Part shown: piece after piece, positions 32,820 through 41,203 of the stretch
Layout: every line of letters begins with the position of its first letter
How positions within the stretch are numbered: the stretch's first letter is position 1
Assembly: GCA_030648155.1 (NCBI GenBank)
Contig: JAUSIK010000016.1
Location: 145,944-209,943 of the forward strand
From: Nanobdellota archaeon
GTDB lineage: Archaea; Nanobdellota; Nanobdellia; Pacearchaeales; GW2011-AR1
Reading direction: 5' to 3'
Length of the DNA stretch: 64,000 nt
Made by a program: the position numbers and the translations under genes
Notes under the pieces: model-generated
Told to the model about the DNA's origin: nothing
The model's input: only the letters and a program-made list of their open reading frames with translations
The model's database searches: none

Positions 32820-33232
32820 TGGAAATAGTCGAAATAATAACAATGGTTTATCTTTTTTTATTTTCTATTTATCATGTAATAACTGGTATTGTTTCTATAT
32901 TTTTTCCAGAATTTTCTCTTAAGTTCTATAAGGTCCTTTATGGTTTTAATCCTCGAGAAACTAAACAGTTAGTTATGACTTTCAAGCCCTGGGGTAATCT
33001 TGCTCTTGCTGTTGGATTCATTGGATTTATGATATTATTTAACCTTGACCAGTTTTATTTTTTACTTCTTCCACTTACATTGCTTTTAGTTATTAGAGTT
33101 TGGTATAGATCTGCATATGGAGAAGAAATTAAAAAGGAATGGGGTATTTCATCAGGGCAAAATTGGAGAATGATTTTTATTCAAATACTTGGTATAATTA
33201 TCTATCTTTCTTATATTGTTTTAAAAATATAG
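32819..33232 (+). CDS. Four-helix membrane protein C of the GH3/radical SAM locus
   Basis: The 137-residue protein has four hydrophobic segments and starts with a helix containing SIYHVITGIVSIFFPE, like the 28662 and 29150 proteins. The start codon overlaps the previous stop as TAATG, so it is coupled to the His-rich pair. The loop between helices three and four is basic (RVWYRSAYGEEIKKEW). It is the third copy of this small fold in 4.6 kb, which suggests a repeated subunit of one membrane complex. Confidence 0.7.
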   Translation: MEIVEIITMVYLFLFSIYHVITGIVSIFFPEFSLKFYKVLYGFNPRETKQLVMTFKPWGNLALAVGFIGFMILFNLDQFYFLLLPLTLLLVIRVWYRSAYGEEIKKEWGISSGQNWRMIFIQILGIIIYLSYIVLKI

Positions 33233-33271
33233 TTCAGATATGCTTATAAATAACATTTTTTAATAAGATAT

Positions 33272-34636
33272 ATGGATATAAAGCTAATATCTCCAAGTGG
33301 TATAATGTATAGAAATGGAGGAATATTTCCAAGAGCATTACGTTATGCCCCATCTACATTAACAACTTTGGCTGCTTTAGTTCCTTCAGAATTAGAAGCG
33401 AAAATAACTTTGGCAGATGAAGGAGTTGATGATGTAAAATTAAATGATTCTCCTGATTTAGTGGGTATTACTGCAATTACTGGGACAGCTAATCGCACTT
33501 ATGCGATTGCAGATTCATATAGATCCAAAGGTGTTCCAGTTGTTATTGGCGGAGTTCATCCTACGCTTATGCCTCAAGAGGCAATGGAACATGCAGATTC
33601 TGTTGTAACAGGGCTTGGTTTTGAAAGCTGGCCTCAACTTTTAAGAGATTTCGATAAAGGAGAGATGCAAAGAATTTATACTCAAAGACCAAACATAGAT
33701 CTAACGAATTTGCCTTCTCCAAGATTAGATCTATTAAAGCCTTGGTCGTATATAACAAAAACTTCTATTCAAGCTACATTTGGTTGTCCGTATAGATGTG
33801 ATTTTTGTGCAGTTGTAGCAAAGCAAAATCAATACATACATAGGCCTGTTAAAGATGTAATTAAAGAATTAGAAGGAATGGATAGTAAATTCGTGGTTTT
33901 TGTTGATCCTAGCCCTACAGAAGATAAAAAGTATATTAAAGAGTTATGGACTGCAATGATTCCACTTAAAAAAAGATGGGGAGGATTGGCGACTGTAAGA
34001 ATAGCTCAAGATGATGAGCTTGTAAGTTTGGCTGCTAAAAGCGGGTGTACGGGTTTGCTTCTTGGTTTTGAGTCAGTTTCTCAGGATGGAGTAAATGTTA
34101 TAAATAAAGATTTTAATCGTGTAGGTTCTTATAGGGAAGTTGTAAAAAAATTGCATGACAATGGAATTGCAATTAATGGAACTTTTATGTTTGGAATGGA
34201 CACGGATGATAAAGATTCTTTTAAAAGAACTGTTGACTTTGTTCAGGAAAATAATATAGACTTGCCGAGATACGCTATAATTACTCCTTTTCCTGGAACT
34301 GCTCTTTTTGATAGATTAGATAGAGAAGGAAGAATACTAACAAAAAATTGGGCACTTTATGATGCACAGCATGTAGTGTTTCAGCCCAAGAACCTTAGTC
34401 CTGATGAAGTAAGGGAAGGACAATTATGGGCTTGGGAACAAACATATAAATCAAAATCTATTATGAAGAGAGTTATTGGTTCAAGATGTTCTCCTTTCAT
34501 ATCTCTTTTTACTAATTTTGCTTATAAATATTATGGAGATAGATTAAGAAATTATTCTGATGAGGTTATGCTTGAAATAGAGGAGAAATGGAATCCAAAA
34601 CCTCAATTTGCAGGACTTGAAAAGAAAATTGGATAA
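33272..34636 (+). CDS. B12-binding-type radical SAM enzyme, paralogue 1
   Basis: The 454-residue protein has an N-terminal cobalamin-binding-like domain (1-140; PDLVGITAIT, VPVVIGGVHPTLMPQEA), though the B12 His of D-x-H-x-x-G is not present. The radical SAM core has CPYRCDFC (C172, C176, C179) and ends in a typical GTFMFGMD and PFPGTALFDRLDREGR. The C-terminal 90 residues are helical. Family members methylate or cyclise inert carbons, as in hopanoid and bacteriochlorophyll synthesis. GCTTATAAATA is centred 25 bases upstream, so it opens a new transcript. Confidence 0.88.
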   Translation: MDIKLISPSGIMYRNGGIFPRALRYAPSTLTTLAALVPSELEAKITLADEGVDDVKLNDSPDLVGITAITGTANRTYAIADSYRSKGVPVVIGGVHPTLMPQEAMEHADSVVTGLGFESWPQLLRDFDKGEMQRIYTQRPNIDLTNLPSPRLDLLKPWSYITKTSIQATFGCPYRCDFCAVVAKQNQYIHRPVKDVIKELEGMDSKFVVFVDPSPTEDKKYIKELWTAMIPLKKRWGGLATVRIAQDDELVSLAAKSGCTGLLLGFESVSQDGVNVINKDFNRVGSYREVVKKLHDNGIAINGTFMFGMDTDDKDSFKRTVDFVQENNIDLPRYAIITPFPGTALFDRLDREGRILTKNWALYDAQHVVFQPKNLSPDEVREGQLWAWEQTYKSKSIMKRVIGSRCSPFISLFTNFAYKYYGDRLRNYSDEVMLEIEEKWNPKPQFAGLEKKIG

Positions 34637-35448
34637 TGGTTCCTATTAGAGTTGAGGAAAAAACTATTACTGTTAACTGCAATGATTATTTAGTTGAGAT
34701 TTTGATGTTTGGAGATTGGAAGGCGAAGAGATTAGTTGGGTTCTCTCAAGGCTTCTTGGCGCATCCTATTTTCTATAAAGAATTTCTTGAAGGTATCGCT
34801 AAAAATGATGCGCTTGTTGTAGCTCCTAATGTTAATGGGGTAAAAATAAAAAACTATGATAATGGTAATTTTAAATCCTGTCAAGAAATGGTGGGAAATA
34901 GCTTGGAATTTTTTCTGAAGGGTTCTTTATTTGATAAAGGATATGATCTTTTAATAGGGCATTCTACTGGTGCTGCTAGTGTCCAATCTGAAAGAATAGA
35001 ATATCCCAAAACTGTTTTAATTAATCCTTTAATGCCTGTAGATTATAATCCTGGAGGATTTTGTTCTAAGGCTATAAGAATTGGTTTTAATCAATTTATA
35101 TCTGGAAATATAAAGGCAGTTAAACATTTATTTAGTCCAGAGGTAAAGGCTTTTTATGCTATGAAAGGGTTAACTAACTTGACTAAGAATTTAGCACTTG
35201 TACGAGATTTTTCTAACAATGGTTCATTAGATTATTTTTATCCTAAAAAAGAAAATATTGAAGCGCTTATTCTTTATGGTGGGAATTTAGAGGAAGAAAG
35301 AGATGAATTTTTTGATTTCGGAAGAAATAAAGATAAATTGAAAAGTCATTTTAGAACCTTGGGTTTGCAAGGCATAAAAGGTGGGCACGAAGAATTGATG
35401 TACAATTCCTCTTTTTTTCTAAAGAAAACGCTGGAATTTTTAGGATAA
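34636..35448 (+). CDS. Alpha/beta hydrolase
   Basis: The 270-residue protein has the alpha/beta hydrolase nucleophile elbow GHSTGA (Ser at about residue 112) after a hydrophobic strand, an Asp region near ILYGGN, and a late GGHEEL as likely catalytic His. A C-terminal aromatic region follows. The start overlaps the radical SAM stop as TAATG. A thioesterase or product-release role fits the locus with its acyl-adenylating and acyltransferase-like enzymes, but is inferred. No signal peptide is present, so it is cytosolic. Confidence 0.8.
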   Translation: MVPIRVEEKTITVNCNDYLVEILMFGDWKAKRLVGFSQGFLAHPIFYKEFLEGIAKNDALVVAPNVNGVKIKNYDNGNFKSCQEMVGNSLEFFLKGSLFDKGYDLLIGHSTGAASVQSERIEYPKTVLINPLMPVDYNPGGFCSKAIRIGFNQFISGNIKAVKHLFSPEVKAFYAMKGLTNLTKNLALVRDFSNNGSLDYFYPKKENIEALILYGGNLEEERDEFFDFGRNKDKLKSHFRTLGLQGIKGGHEELMYNSSFFLKKTLEFLG

Positions 35449-35482
35449 CAGTATTTATTAAGGGATAATTTGTTATGAATTC

Positions 35483-36904
35483 ATGAAGGTAACTTTCATT
35501 CAACCCAGTATGGGCAAGATAAAAGGAGAGAAGTATGTAAAATCATGGCAGATGCAGCCATTAAGCATGGCGGTGTTAGGTGGAATGACTCCTAAAGATG
35601 TGGAAATAAATTTTTATGATGATAGATTTGATGAAATTCCGTATAATGATGATAGTGACTTGGTTGCAATAACTACAGAAACATACACTGCTCAGAGAGG
35701 ATATAAAATCGCTGATGGTTTTAGGGAGAGAGGAATTCCTGTAGTCATTGGTGGGATTCAGACATCTCTTGTTCCAAATGAAGCCAGAGCACATGCAGAT
35801 TCTGTTGCAATTGGAGATTCTGAATTTATCTGGCCTGAAATAATTAAAGACTTAAGAAATGGAAAACTACAGCCAACATATACGGCGCAACCAAGAAAAG
35901 GAATATTGCCTCATGTATCTCCGAGAAGAGAACTTTTTGATAAAGGAAAATATGTTTCTTTAGAAATGGTCGAAACAGGAAGAGGTTGTCCATTTACGTG
36001 TGATTTTTGTTCTATCGCGGGATCTTATGATGGATCATTCAGAACAAAAAATGTAAAAGACATAGTTAAAGATATTGAAGGTTTAGAAGGAAGAACTTTA
36101 TATTTTGTTGACGATAATTTCGTTTCAAATTTAAGAAGAACAAAAGATCTTTGTAAGGCTTTAGTACCATTGGGCAAGAAATGGTTTAGTCATGGTAGTA
36201 TTAACATGGCTAATGATGCTGAACTCCTTAAATTAATGGAAAAGAGTGGGTGTGCAAATATATTAATCGGATTTGAATCTCTTAATCCAAAAAATTTGGA
36301 AGATATGGGAAAAAGTTGGGGTGTTGCTGTAAGGGGATATACTGAAGCAATAAATAAATTAAGAGATCATGGAGTGACTATTTACGGAACATTTGTCTTT
36401 GGATATGATCATGACACTCCAGACGATTTTAAAAGGACTTTGGATTTTGCAATTGAACAGAAATTTGCTCTTGCAGCATTTAATCATTTAGTGCCTTTTC
36501 CAGGCACTCCGCTATATTCCAGATTACAAAAGCAAGATAGACTGCTAGACAATGAATGGTGGCTCAATCCCCAATATAGATTTGGAGAGGTTGCATTCAA
36601 ACCTGCAAATATGAGCGCTGAAACGTTAGCTGAAAAATGTTTTGAATGCAGAGAGGATTTTTATAGTTATAGTTCAACTTTTAAAAGAATGTTTGATTTC
36701 AAGGCAAATTGTAGAGATCCTATGCAGGCAATAATATATCTAGCAGCTAATTTAGTTTCAAAGAAAGGCATTGCACAGAGACAGTGGTGGCCAGTTGGTA
36801 GTGAGATTGAAAGAAAGGAATTAGATAGCGGAAGGGGAGCCTTTGGATATGCAAATCCTATTTATAGGGGCAAAAAAGAAGAGACTATCTTATTGGGGGA
36901 CTAA
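35483..36904 (+). CDS. B12-binding-type radical SAM enzyme, paralogue 2
   Basis: The 473-residue protein has an N-terminal cobalamin-binding-like domain (DLVAITTETYTAQRGY, IPVVIGGIQTSL) and a radical SAM core with CPFTCDFC (C169, C173, C176). Later features are YFVDDNFVSN, NILIGFESL, GTFVFGYDHD and PFPGTPLYSRLQKQDR. The C-terminal 100 residues resemble DUF4070-type tails of this class. It is a diverged paralogue of the 33272 protein. GTATTTATTAAGG is 27 bases upstream, so it heads a three-gene unit (35483-38738) joined by TAATG overlaps. Confidence 0.88.
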   Translation: MKVTFIQPSMGKIKGEKYVKSWQMQPLSMAVLGGMTPKDVEINFYDDRFDEIPYNDDSDLVAITTETYTAQRGYKIADGFRERGIPVVIGGIQTSLVPNEARAHADSVAIGDSEFIWPEIIKDLRNGKLQPTYTAQPRKGILPHVSPRRELFDKGKYVSLEMVETGRGCPFTCDFCSIAGSYDGSFRTKNVKDIVKDIEGLEGRTLYFVDDNFVSNLRRTKDLCKALVPLGKKWFSHGSINMANDAELLKLMEKSGCANILIGFESLNPKNLEDMGKSWGVAVRGYTEAINKLRDHGVTIYGTFVFGYDHDTPDDFKRTLDFAIEQKFALAAFNHLVPFPGTPLYSRLQKQDRLLDNEWWLNPQYRFGEVAFKPANMSAETLAEKCFECREDFYSYSSTFKRMFDFKANCRDPMQAIIYLAANLVSKKGIAQRQWWPVGSEIERKELDSGRGAFGYANPIYRGKKEETILLGD

Positions 36905-37998
36905 TGACTAAAGGAAGTATTTGCCTTGTTGATAAAGAAGATGACGCTCAATTAAGAGAGTGTATGCGTTTGAATGAAATGCCTGGTGCAATTTCTATTG
37001 CTTTTGAAACTGAACCTAGTTTTTTTGATGCTTTGAGTGTTCTAGGAAAAGAACAGCAGGTAGTTGCTGGAAAAACAGATGATGGAAATTTAATGGGTTT
37101 TGGTGTAAGGAGCATAAGAGAAGCTTATGTAAATGGAGAGATGGTTGACATAGGATACTTAAGCAGTTTAAGAGGGCATCCTAAATATAGAGGAGGTACT
37201 TTTATTGCTCGTGGATTTAAAAAATTTAGAGAGCTAGATAAAGATGGAAAAGTTCCTTTTTATATTACAACAATTGTTGAAGATAATATAGCTGCGAAAA
37301 AAATCCTTGAGAAAACACGAGTAGCAATGCCTTTTTATTATCCAATTGATACTTTATCGACTTTTTTAATAAAACCGCAAAGAAGCAAAATGAAAAATGA
37401 ATATGAAATTTTTAGAGGAGACTCTTTATCCTTGGAAGAGATAGTTGAATTTATGAATAGAGAAGGTAAAAATAAACAATTTTATCCACATTATCAAGAA
37501 ACTGATTTTGGCTCATGCAGATTAAGAAATCTAGAAAAAGAAGATTTTTATATAGCTTCAAAAGATGATAAGATTGTTGGAGTTGTGGCTAAATGGGATC
37601 AAGAATCATTTAAACAAACAAGAGTTGTTGATTATGATAAAAAAACAAAAATTGCCCGTGCGTTTATTAATTTAGCTTCAAGATTTTCTAATATCCCTCA
37701 TTTGCCTAAAGCTGGAGAGTTATTGCATTATTTTTATGCGGCATTTCCAACTGTAAAAGATAATAATCCTAGAATTTTGAAAGAATTATTATCTGCTATG
37801 GCTTCTGATAGGGAAAATAAAGAATATGACTATTTTACCTTGGGCCTTACAGAGAAAGATCCTTTAAGGGAAGGAGTCAAATCATTTTCGCCAAGAGAAT
37901 ACAAATCAAGGATATATATGGTTTCTTTTGATAAATCTCGTGAAAACTTAAAGTTTTTAAATGGGAGAATTCCGTATTTGGAATTGGGAACATTATAA
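36904..37998 (+). CDS. GNAT-superfamily-like acyltransferase
   Basis: The 364-residue protein has a GNAT-like N-terminal half: a strand (MGFGVRSIREAYVNGEMVD) and the CoA-binding stretch GHPKYRGGTFIARGFKKF (about residues 91-108) with Arg-x-x-Gly spacing. A second strand-helix part (170-350) ends SFSPREYKSRIYMVSF and looks like a second GNAT-type domain. Such two-domain proteins transfer acyl or aminoacyl groups to an amine or hydroxyl. The start overlaps the radical SAM stop as TAATG, placing it in the same pathway. The acceptor is unknown. Confidence 0.68.
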   Translation: MTKGSICLVDKEDDAQLRECMRLNEMPGAISIAFETEPSFFDALSVLGKEQQVVAGKTDDGNLMGFGVRSIREAYVNGEMVDIGYLSSLRGHPKYRGGTFIARGFKKFRELDKDGKVPFYITTIVEDNIAAKKILEKTRVAMPFYYPIDTLSTFLIKPQRSKMKNEYEIFRGDSLSLEEIVEFMNREGKNKQFYPHYQETDFGSCRLRNLEKEDFYIASKDDKIVGVVAKWDQESFKQTRVVDYDKKTKIARAFINLASRFSNIPHLPKAGELLHYFYAAFPTVKDNNPRILKELLSAMASDRENKEYDYFTLGLTEKDPLREGVKSFSPREYKSRIYMVSFDKSRENLKFLNGRIPYLELGTL

Positions 37999-38738
37999 TG
38001 AATGAAACAAAAAGTCTTTCTGGCGAAATTGTTGAGGTTGGTAATCTTGCATCTGAACAGATAGAAGATATGTATCATCTAATGAGTTCTTATTATGAAA
38101 AAGTTGATGAAACTAATTTCAGAAAAGATTTATCAGAAAAAAGAGACGTTATATTATTGAGGGATAGTGTTCAAGGACAAATAAAGGGATTTTCAACATT
38201 AATGTTGTTAGAACAAACAGTTGACGATGTGCCTATAACTGCTTTATTTTCTGGAGATACGATAATTGATAAAGAATATTGGGGAGAGAATGAGTTGCCA
38301 AAATGGTGGGGCAGATATTCTTTTTCATTGATTGATGAAATGCCTGACAAAGAGATATATTGGTTTTTAATGTCAAAAGGGTACAAAACTTATCGCTTTT
38401 TGCCTGTGTTTTTTAATGAATTTTATCCTAGAAGGGATGTAGAATTTCCAACAAGAGAAAAGAAAATTTTAGATGCTTTTGCTTATTCTAAATTTCCTAA
38501 TCATTATAACCCTATTAGTGGAATTATAAGTTTTAATGGTGAAAAGGATTGTTTGAAAAAAGGTGTGGCAGATATTGATGAATCTCGAATGAAAAATCCA
38601 GATATAAGATATTTTGTTGAAAGAAATCCTCATTGGCAAGAGGGGGATGAATTAGCATGTTTGGTTAGATTAACAAAGGATAATTTTAATAGAATGGGTC
38701 ACAGGGCGATTGGTAATTATCAGCGCACAGATAAATGA
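37998..38738 (+). CDS. GNAT-like hypothetical protein ending the radical SAM operon
   Basis: The 246-residue protein has a segment QIKGFSTLMLLEQTVDDVPI followed by TALFSGDTIIDKEYWGENEL, then YWFLMSKGYKTYRFLP and a C-terminal FVERNPHWQEGDELACLV. The order of strands and the central G-x-T-L pattern resemble a degenerate acyltransferase fold; the CoA-binding loop is not clear. It overlaps the 36904 stop as TAATG, so it works in the same pathway. I cannot name the family with confidence. Confidence 0.6.
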   Translation: MNETKSLSGEIVEVGNLASEQIEDMYHLMSSYYEKVDETNFRKDLSEKRDVILLRDSVQGQIKGFSTLMLLEQTVDDVPITALFSGDTIIDKEYWGENELPKWWGRYSFSLIDEMPDKEIYWFLMSKGYKTYRFLPVFFNEFYPRRDVEFPTREKKILDAFAYSKFPNHYNPISGIISFNGEKDCLKKGVADIDESRMKNPDIRYFVERNPHWQEGDELACLVRLTKDNFNRMGHRAIGNYQRTDK

Positions 38739-38771
38739 CAGAATTTATATACTAAAATAATCTATACTCTT

Positions 38772-39215
38772 ATGCCGAAAGAGGAGGTTGTTGAAGAGGT
38801 TAATATATTTTCTAAGTTAGCAATGAGATTTGGATATTTGCTTCTTTTAATGATTCTTACTTTAACTGCTATGGGTGGAAGTTTTAGAAATATTATGGAT
38901 AGCCTTTCTGATGGGATCGGTATAATTTTTTTGCTCTTTATTATTGGATTTACAATATCTACCTGGAGATTCTGGTGGGGTGCGGCATTTTTGAGTTTAG
39001 CTACAATAGTAGTAAATGTAATGATATTTGGAGACTTGAATAGTCTTACCATATCTGCGATTGAGATACCTTTCTTTGTAGGCATTGAAGCAATATTTTT
39101 CTTTATAAACAAAGGATATGAGGGGATTCAAAACAAAAAATTAAGATGGAGTCTAGTCGCAATACCTTTAGTGATCTTATTGCTTCTAACAATAATGACG
39201 GCTTTGAGATACTAA
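38772..39215 (+). CDS. Four-helix membrane protein
   Basis: The 147-residue protein has an acidic cytosolic N-terminus (MPKEEVVEEVNIF) and four membrane helices (about 18-42, 45-67, 69-108, 126-144). It is not similar to the three small membrane proteins of the previous locus. AATTTATATAC is centred 24 bases before the ATG, so it is transcribed alone. It marks the right edge of the GH3/radical SAM locus. Function unknown. Confidence 0.65.
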   Translation: MPKEEVVEEVNIFSKLAMRFGYLLLLMILTLTAMGGSFRNIMDSLSDGIGIIFLLFIIGFTISTWRFWWGAAFLSLATIVVNVMIFGDLNSLTISAIEIPFFVGIEAIFFFINKGYEGIQNKKLRWSLVAIPLVILLLLTIMTALRY

Positions 39216-39269
39216 ACAAAAGTTAGAATACATCATATTTATAAAGTTCTCAAATATTTTCTAATTGGA

Positions 39270-39797
39270 ATGGAATCGGATTTAGAAAAAACCTTGGATA
39301 ATAAATTAAAAATGTCCTCAATTGGACTTCCTATGATTCCAACAATTTTAGCTGGAAGTGCTGCAATGGCGTTTGGGCAGGAATATGCTTCAGATCAAAC
39401 AATGAATAATCATGTGATTGTTGCTGCTGGAATGAGCGCTAACATAATCGCCAGAAATCCTATATATTTGGTTTCGCATCTTATATTTAATAGAGAAAGA
39501 TTGATTCAAGAGAAGAAGCTAAACTGGAAACGCACTATGCAAGATGCAGCCTCTTTTTTTGCTTCAAGCAAGATAGGATATTTTGCTTGGGCTGCTTCTT
39601 GTTTTGCTTCAAGTGAATATTTATTGCATCAAGGTTATTCTCCAATTGAGGCCGGACTTGGTGCAGGCCTTTTAACTGGATCAGCTTATACCTTATTTTT
39701 AAGTGCTGTAACTCCTAAAATCGATTCTGTTTTTAAATCGGGCGTTGAATTGGGAAGAAGTCTAAAGAAAAGAATAGTTAAGCATTATTCGGGATAA
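39270..39797 (+). CDS. Membrane-associated hypothetical protein
   Basis: The 175-residue protein has three or four moderately hydrophobic, Ala/Gly-rich segments (residues 20-38, 47-70, 90-115, 122-145) with small residues spaced for helix packing. A basic C-terminus (GRSLKKRIVKHYSG) ends the protein. ATTTATAAAG lies 27 bases upstream of the ATG. It has no recognised motif. The prefoldin alpha gene follows after 37 bases with its own TATA, so an operon is unlikely. Confidence 0.6.
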   Translation: MESDLEKTLDNKLKMSSIGLPMIPTILAGSAAMAFGQEYASDQTMNNHVIVAAGMSANIIARNPIYLVSHLIFNRERLIQEKKLNWKRTMQDAASFFASSKIGYFAWAASCFASSEYLLHQGYSPIEAGLGAGLLTGSAYTLFLSAVTPKIDSVFKSGVELGRSLKKRIVKHYSG

Positions 39798-39834
39798 TGA
39801 AAAGCTTTAAAAGAGCAATTCATTGAAAGAATAG

Positions 39835-40218
39835 ATGGATGAAAACACATTTATGAAGGTAGCTGGAATTGAAAAGCAAGCTCGTGAACTAGAGGAAAAT
39901 CTGCAAATCATTGATGGCCAGCTTCAAGATCTAGAGATGTTTAAGTATACCCTTGAATCCTTTATTAAATCTAGCGAAAATGAAATATTGTCAACATTAG
40001 GAAGCAGAGTGTATGTAAAAGCCAAAGTAGAAGATAAGGAAAAATTATTTGTTGAAGTTGGTGCTGGAGTTGTAGTTAAAAAAAGCCCTAATGATACATT
40101 GAATATTACAATTGAGCAAATAAAAAGACTTACGGATGTTCGAATGGAAATTCTAGGAAGGCTTCAAAGCCATCATGAGGAACTTCAAAAATTTATAGAC
40201 TCAATAAGAAAAGAGTGA
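39835..40218 (+). CDS. pfdA: Prefoldin alpha subunit
   Basis: The 127-residue protein has two long coiled-coil helices (1-50 and 90-126) joined by four short beta strands (ILSTLGSRVYVKAKVEDKEK, LFVEVGAGVVVKKS). This is the alpha subunit layout, with the conserved GAGV turn. It assembles with prefoldin beta encoded at 8597. GCTTTAAAAG lies 26 bases upstream of the ATG, so the mRNA is leaderless. Confidence 0.92.
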   Translation: MDENTFMKVAGIEKQARELEENLQIIDGQLQDLEMFKYTLESFIKSSENEILSTLGSRVYVKAKVEDKEKLFVEVGAGVVVKKSPNDTLNITIEQIKRLTDVRMEILGRLQSHHEELQKFIDSIRKE

Positions 40219-40265
40219 GCAAAACTATTTAAGCAGGAAGAGCGAAATTATAATGAGGTGAAAAT

Positions 40266-41123
40266 ATGCTAGAAATGCTAATAAATCCAAGGAAGGCAGA
40301 AAGAAAGTCCTGGGAACTATTTTTTGTTGGTGCTTTTTATGCCAGCTTATCTATTTTATTAGTAAACTGGATATTTTCACAAGATGCTGTTTTATCTCAA
40401 TATTCTGGAATTTTGGTTGTAACCTTTACAGTAATGCTTTCAATTCCATTTGTTTATTATACATTGAGATATGAGGAGGGAAAAATCTCACAGACTAACG
40501 GAACTTGGGAATTGCTTAAAGAGCACAAAAAAGCAATTTATGCATTCTTGTGGCTTTTCATGGGATTTGTAGTTGCCTTATCTTTTTGGTATATGGTTTT
40601 ATCTTCTACAGAAAGTTTTAGAGCACAAATTGAAACTTACTGCTTAATAAACAGACCGTCAAACTTCGAGGCATGCGTCAATCAATATGATATTCAAGAT
40701 ACTACTGGTGCGGTTGGATTTCTTACTAATACTGAAAGATTATTTTTGATATTTACAAACAATATTTATGTTTTAATATTTACTTTAATATTTTCTTTAA
40801 TATTTGGGGCAGGAGTTATTTTTGTTTTGGCTTGGAATGCAAGTGTTATTGCGGCAGCAATAGGAATATTCACTAAATCTGAATTGAGTGCTCTGCCGAT
40901 TGCTCTAGTTAGATATATGATTCATGGTATTCCAGAAATAGCTTCGTATTTCATTGTGGCATTGGCGGGAGGCATGGTTTCTATTGCAGTAATAAAACAT
41001 GAAACTGGATCAGATAAATTCTGGGATGTTTTGCAGGACTCGCTTAATTTGATAATTCTTGCCATAGTAGTATTATTTGTGGCAGCTTTGGTAGAGGTGT
41101 TTATTACCCCTTGGTTATTTTGA
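40266..41123 (+). CDS. SpoIIM (DUF95)-family membrane protein
   Basis: The 285-residue protein has an N-terminal amphipathic opening (LINPRKAERKSWELF) and six membrane helices. The central extracytoplasmic loop has two cysteines (YCLINR, EACVNQ). NIYVLIFTLIFSLIFGAGVIFVLAWNAS is split by short turns, and HGIPEIASYFI is the family's conserved G-x-P-E motif. SpoIIM homologues recruit peptidoglycan hydrolases in bacilli; the archaeal role is unknown. A GAGGTG ribosome-binding site precedes the ATG. Confidence 0.82.
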   Translation: MLEMLINPRKAERKSWELFFVGAFYASLSILLVNWIFSQDAVLSQYSGILVVTFTVMLSIPFVYYTLRYEEGKISQTNGTWELLKEHKKAIYAFLWLFMGFVVALSFWYMVLSSTESFRAQIETYCLINRPSNFEACVNQYDIQDTTGAVGFLTNTERLFLIFTNNIYVLIFTLIFSLIFGAGVIFVLAWNASVIAAAIGIFTKSELSALPIALVRYMIHGIPEIASYFIVALAGGMVSIAVIKHETGSDKFWDVLQDSLNLIILAIVVLFVAALVEVFITPWLF

Positions 41124-41203
41124 TTAAGAATATATGGGTTTTTTATATAGGATAATAGGAAATAAACATTTATAAAAGAGATGTTATATGAAATCTTATT
41201 AAA

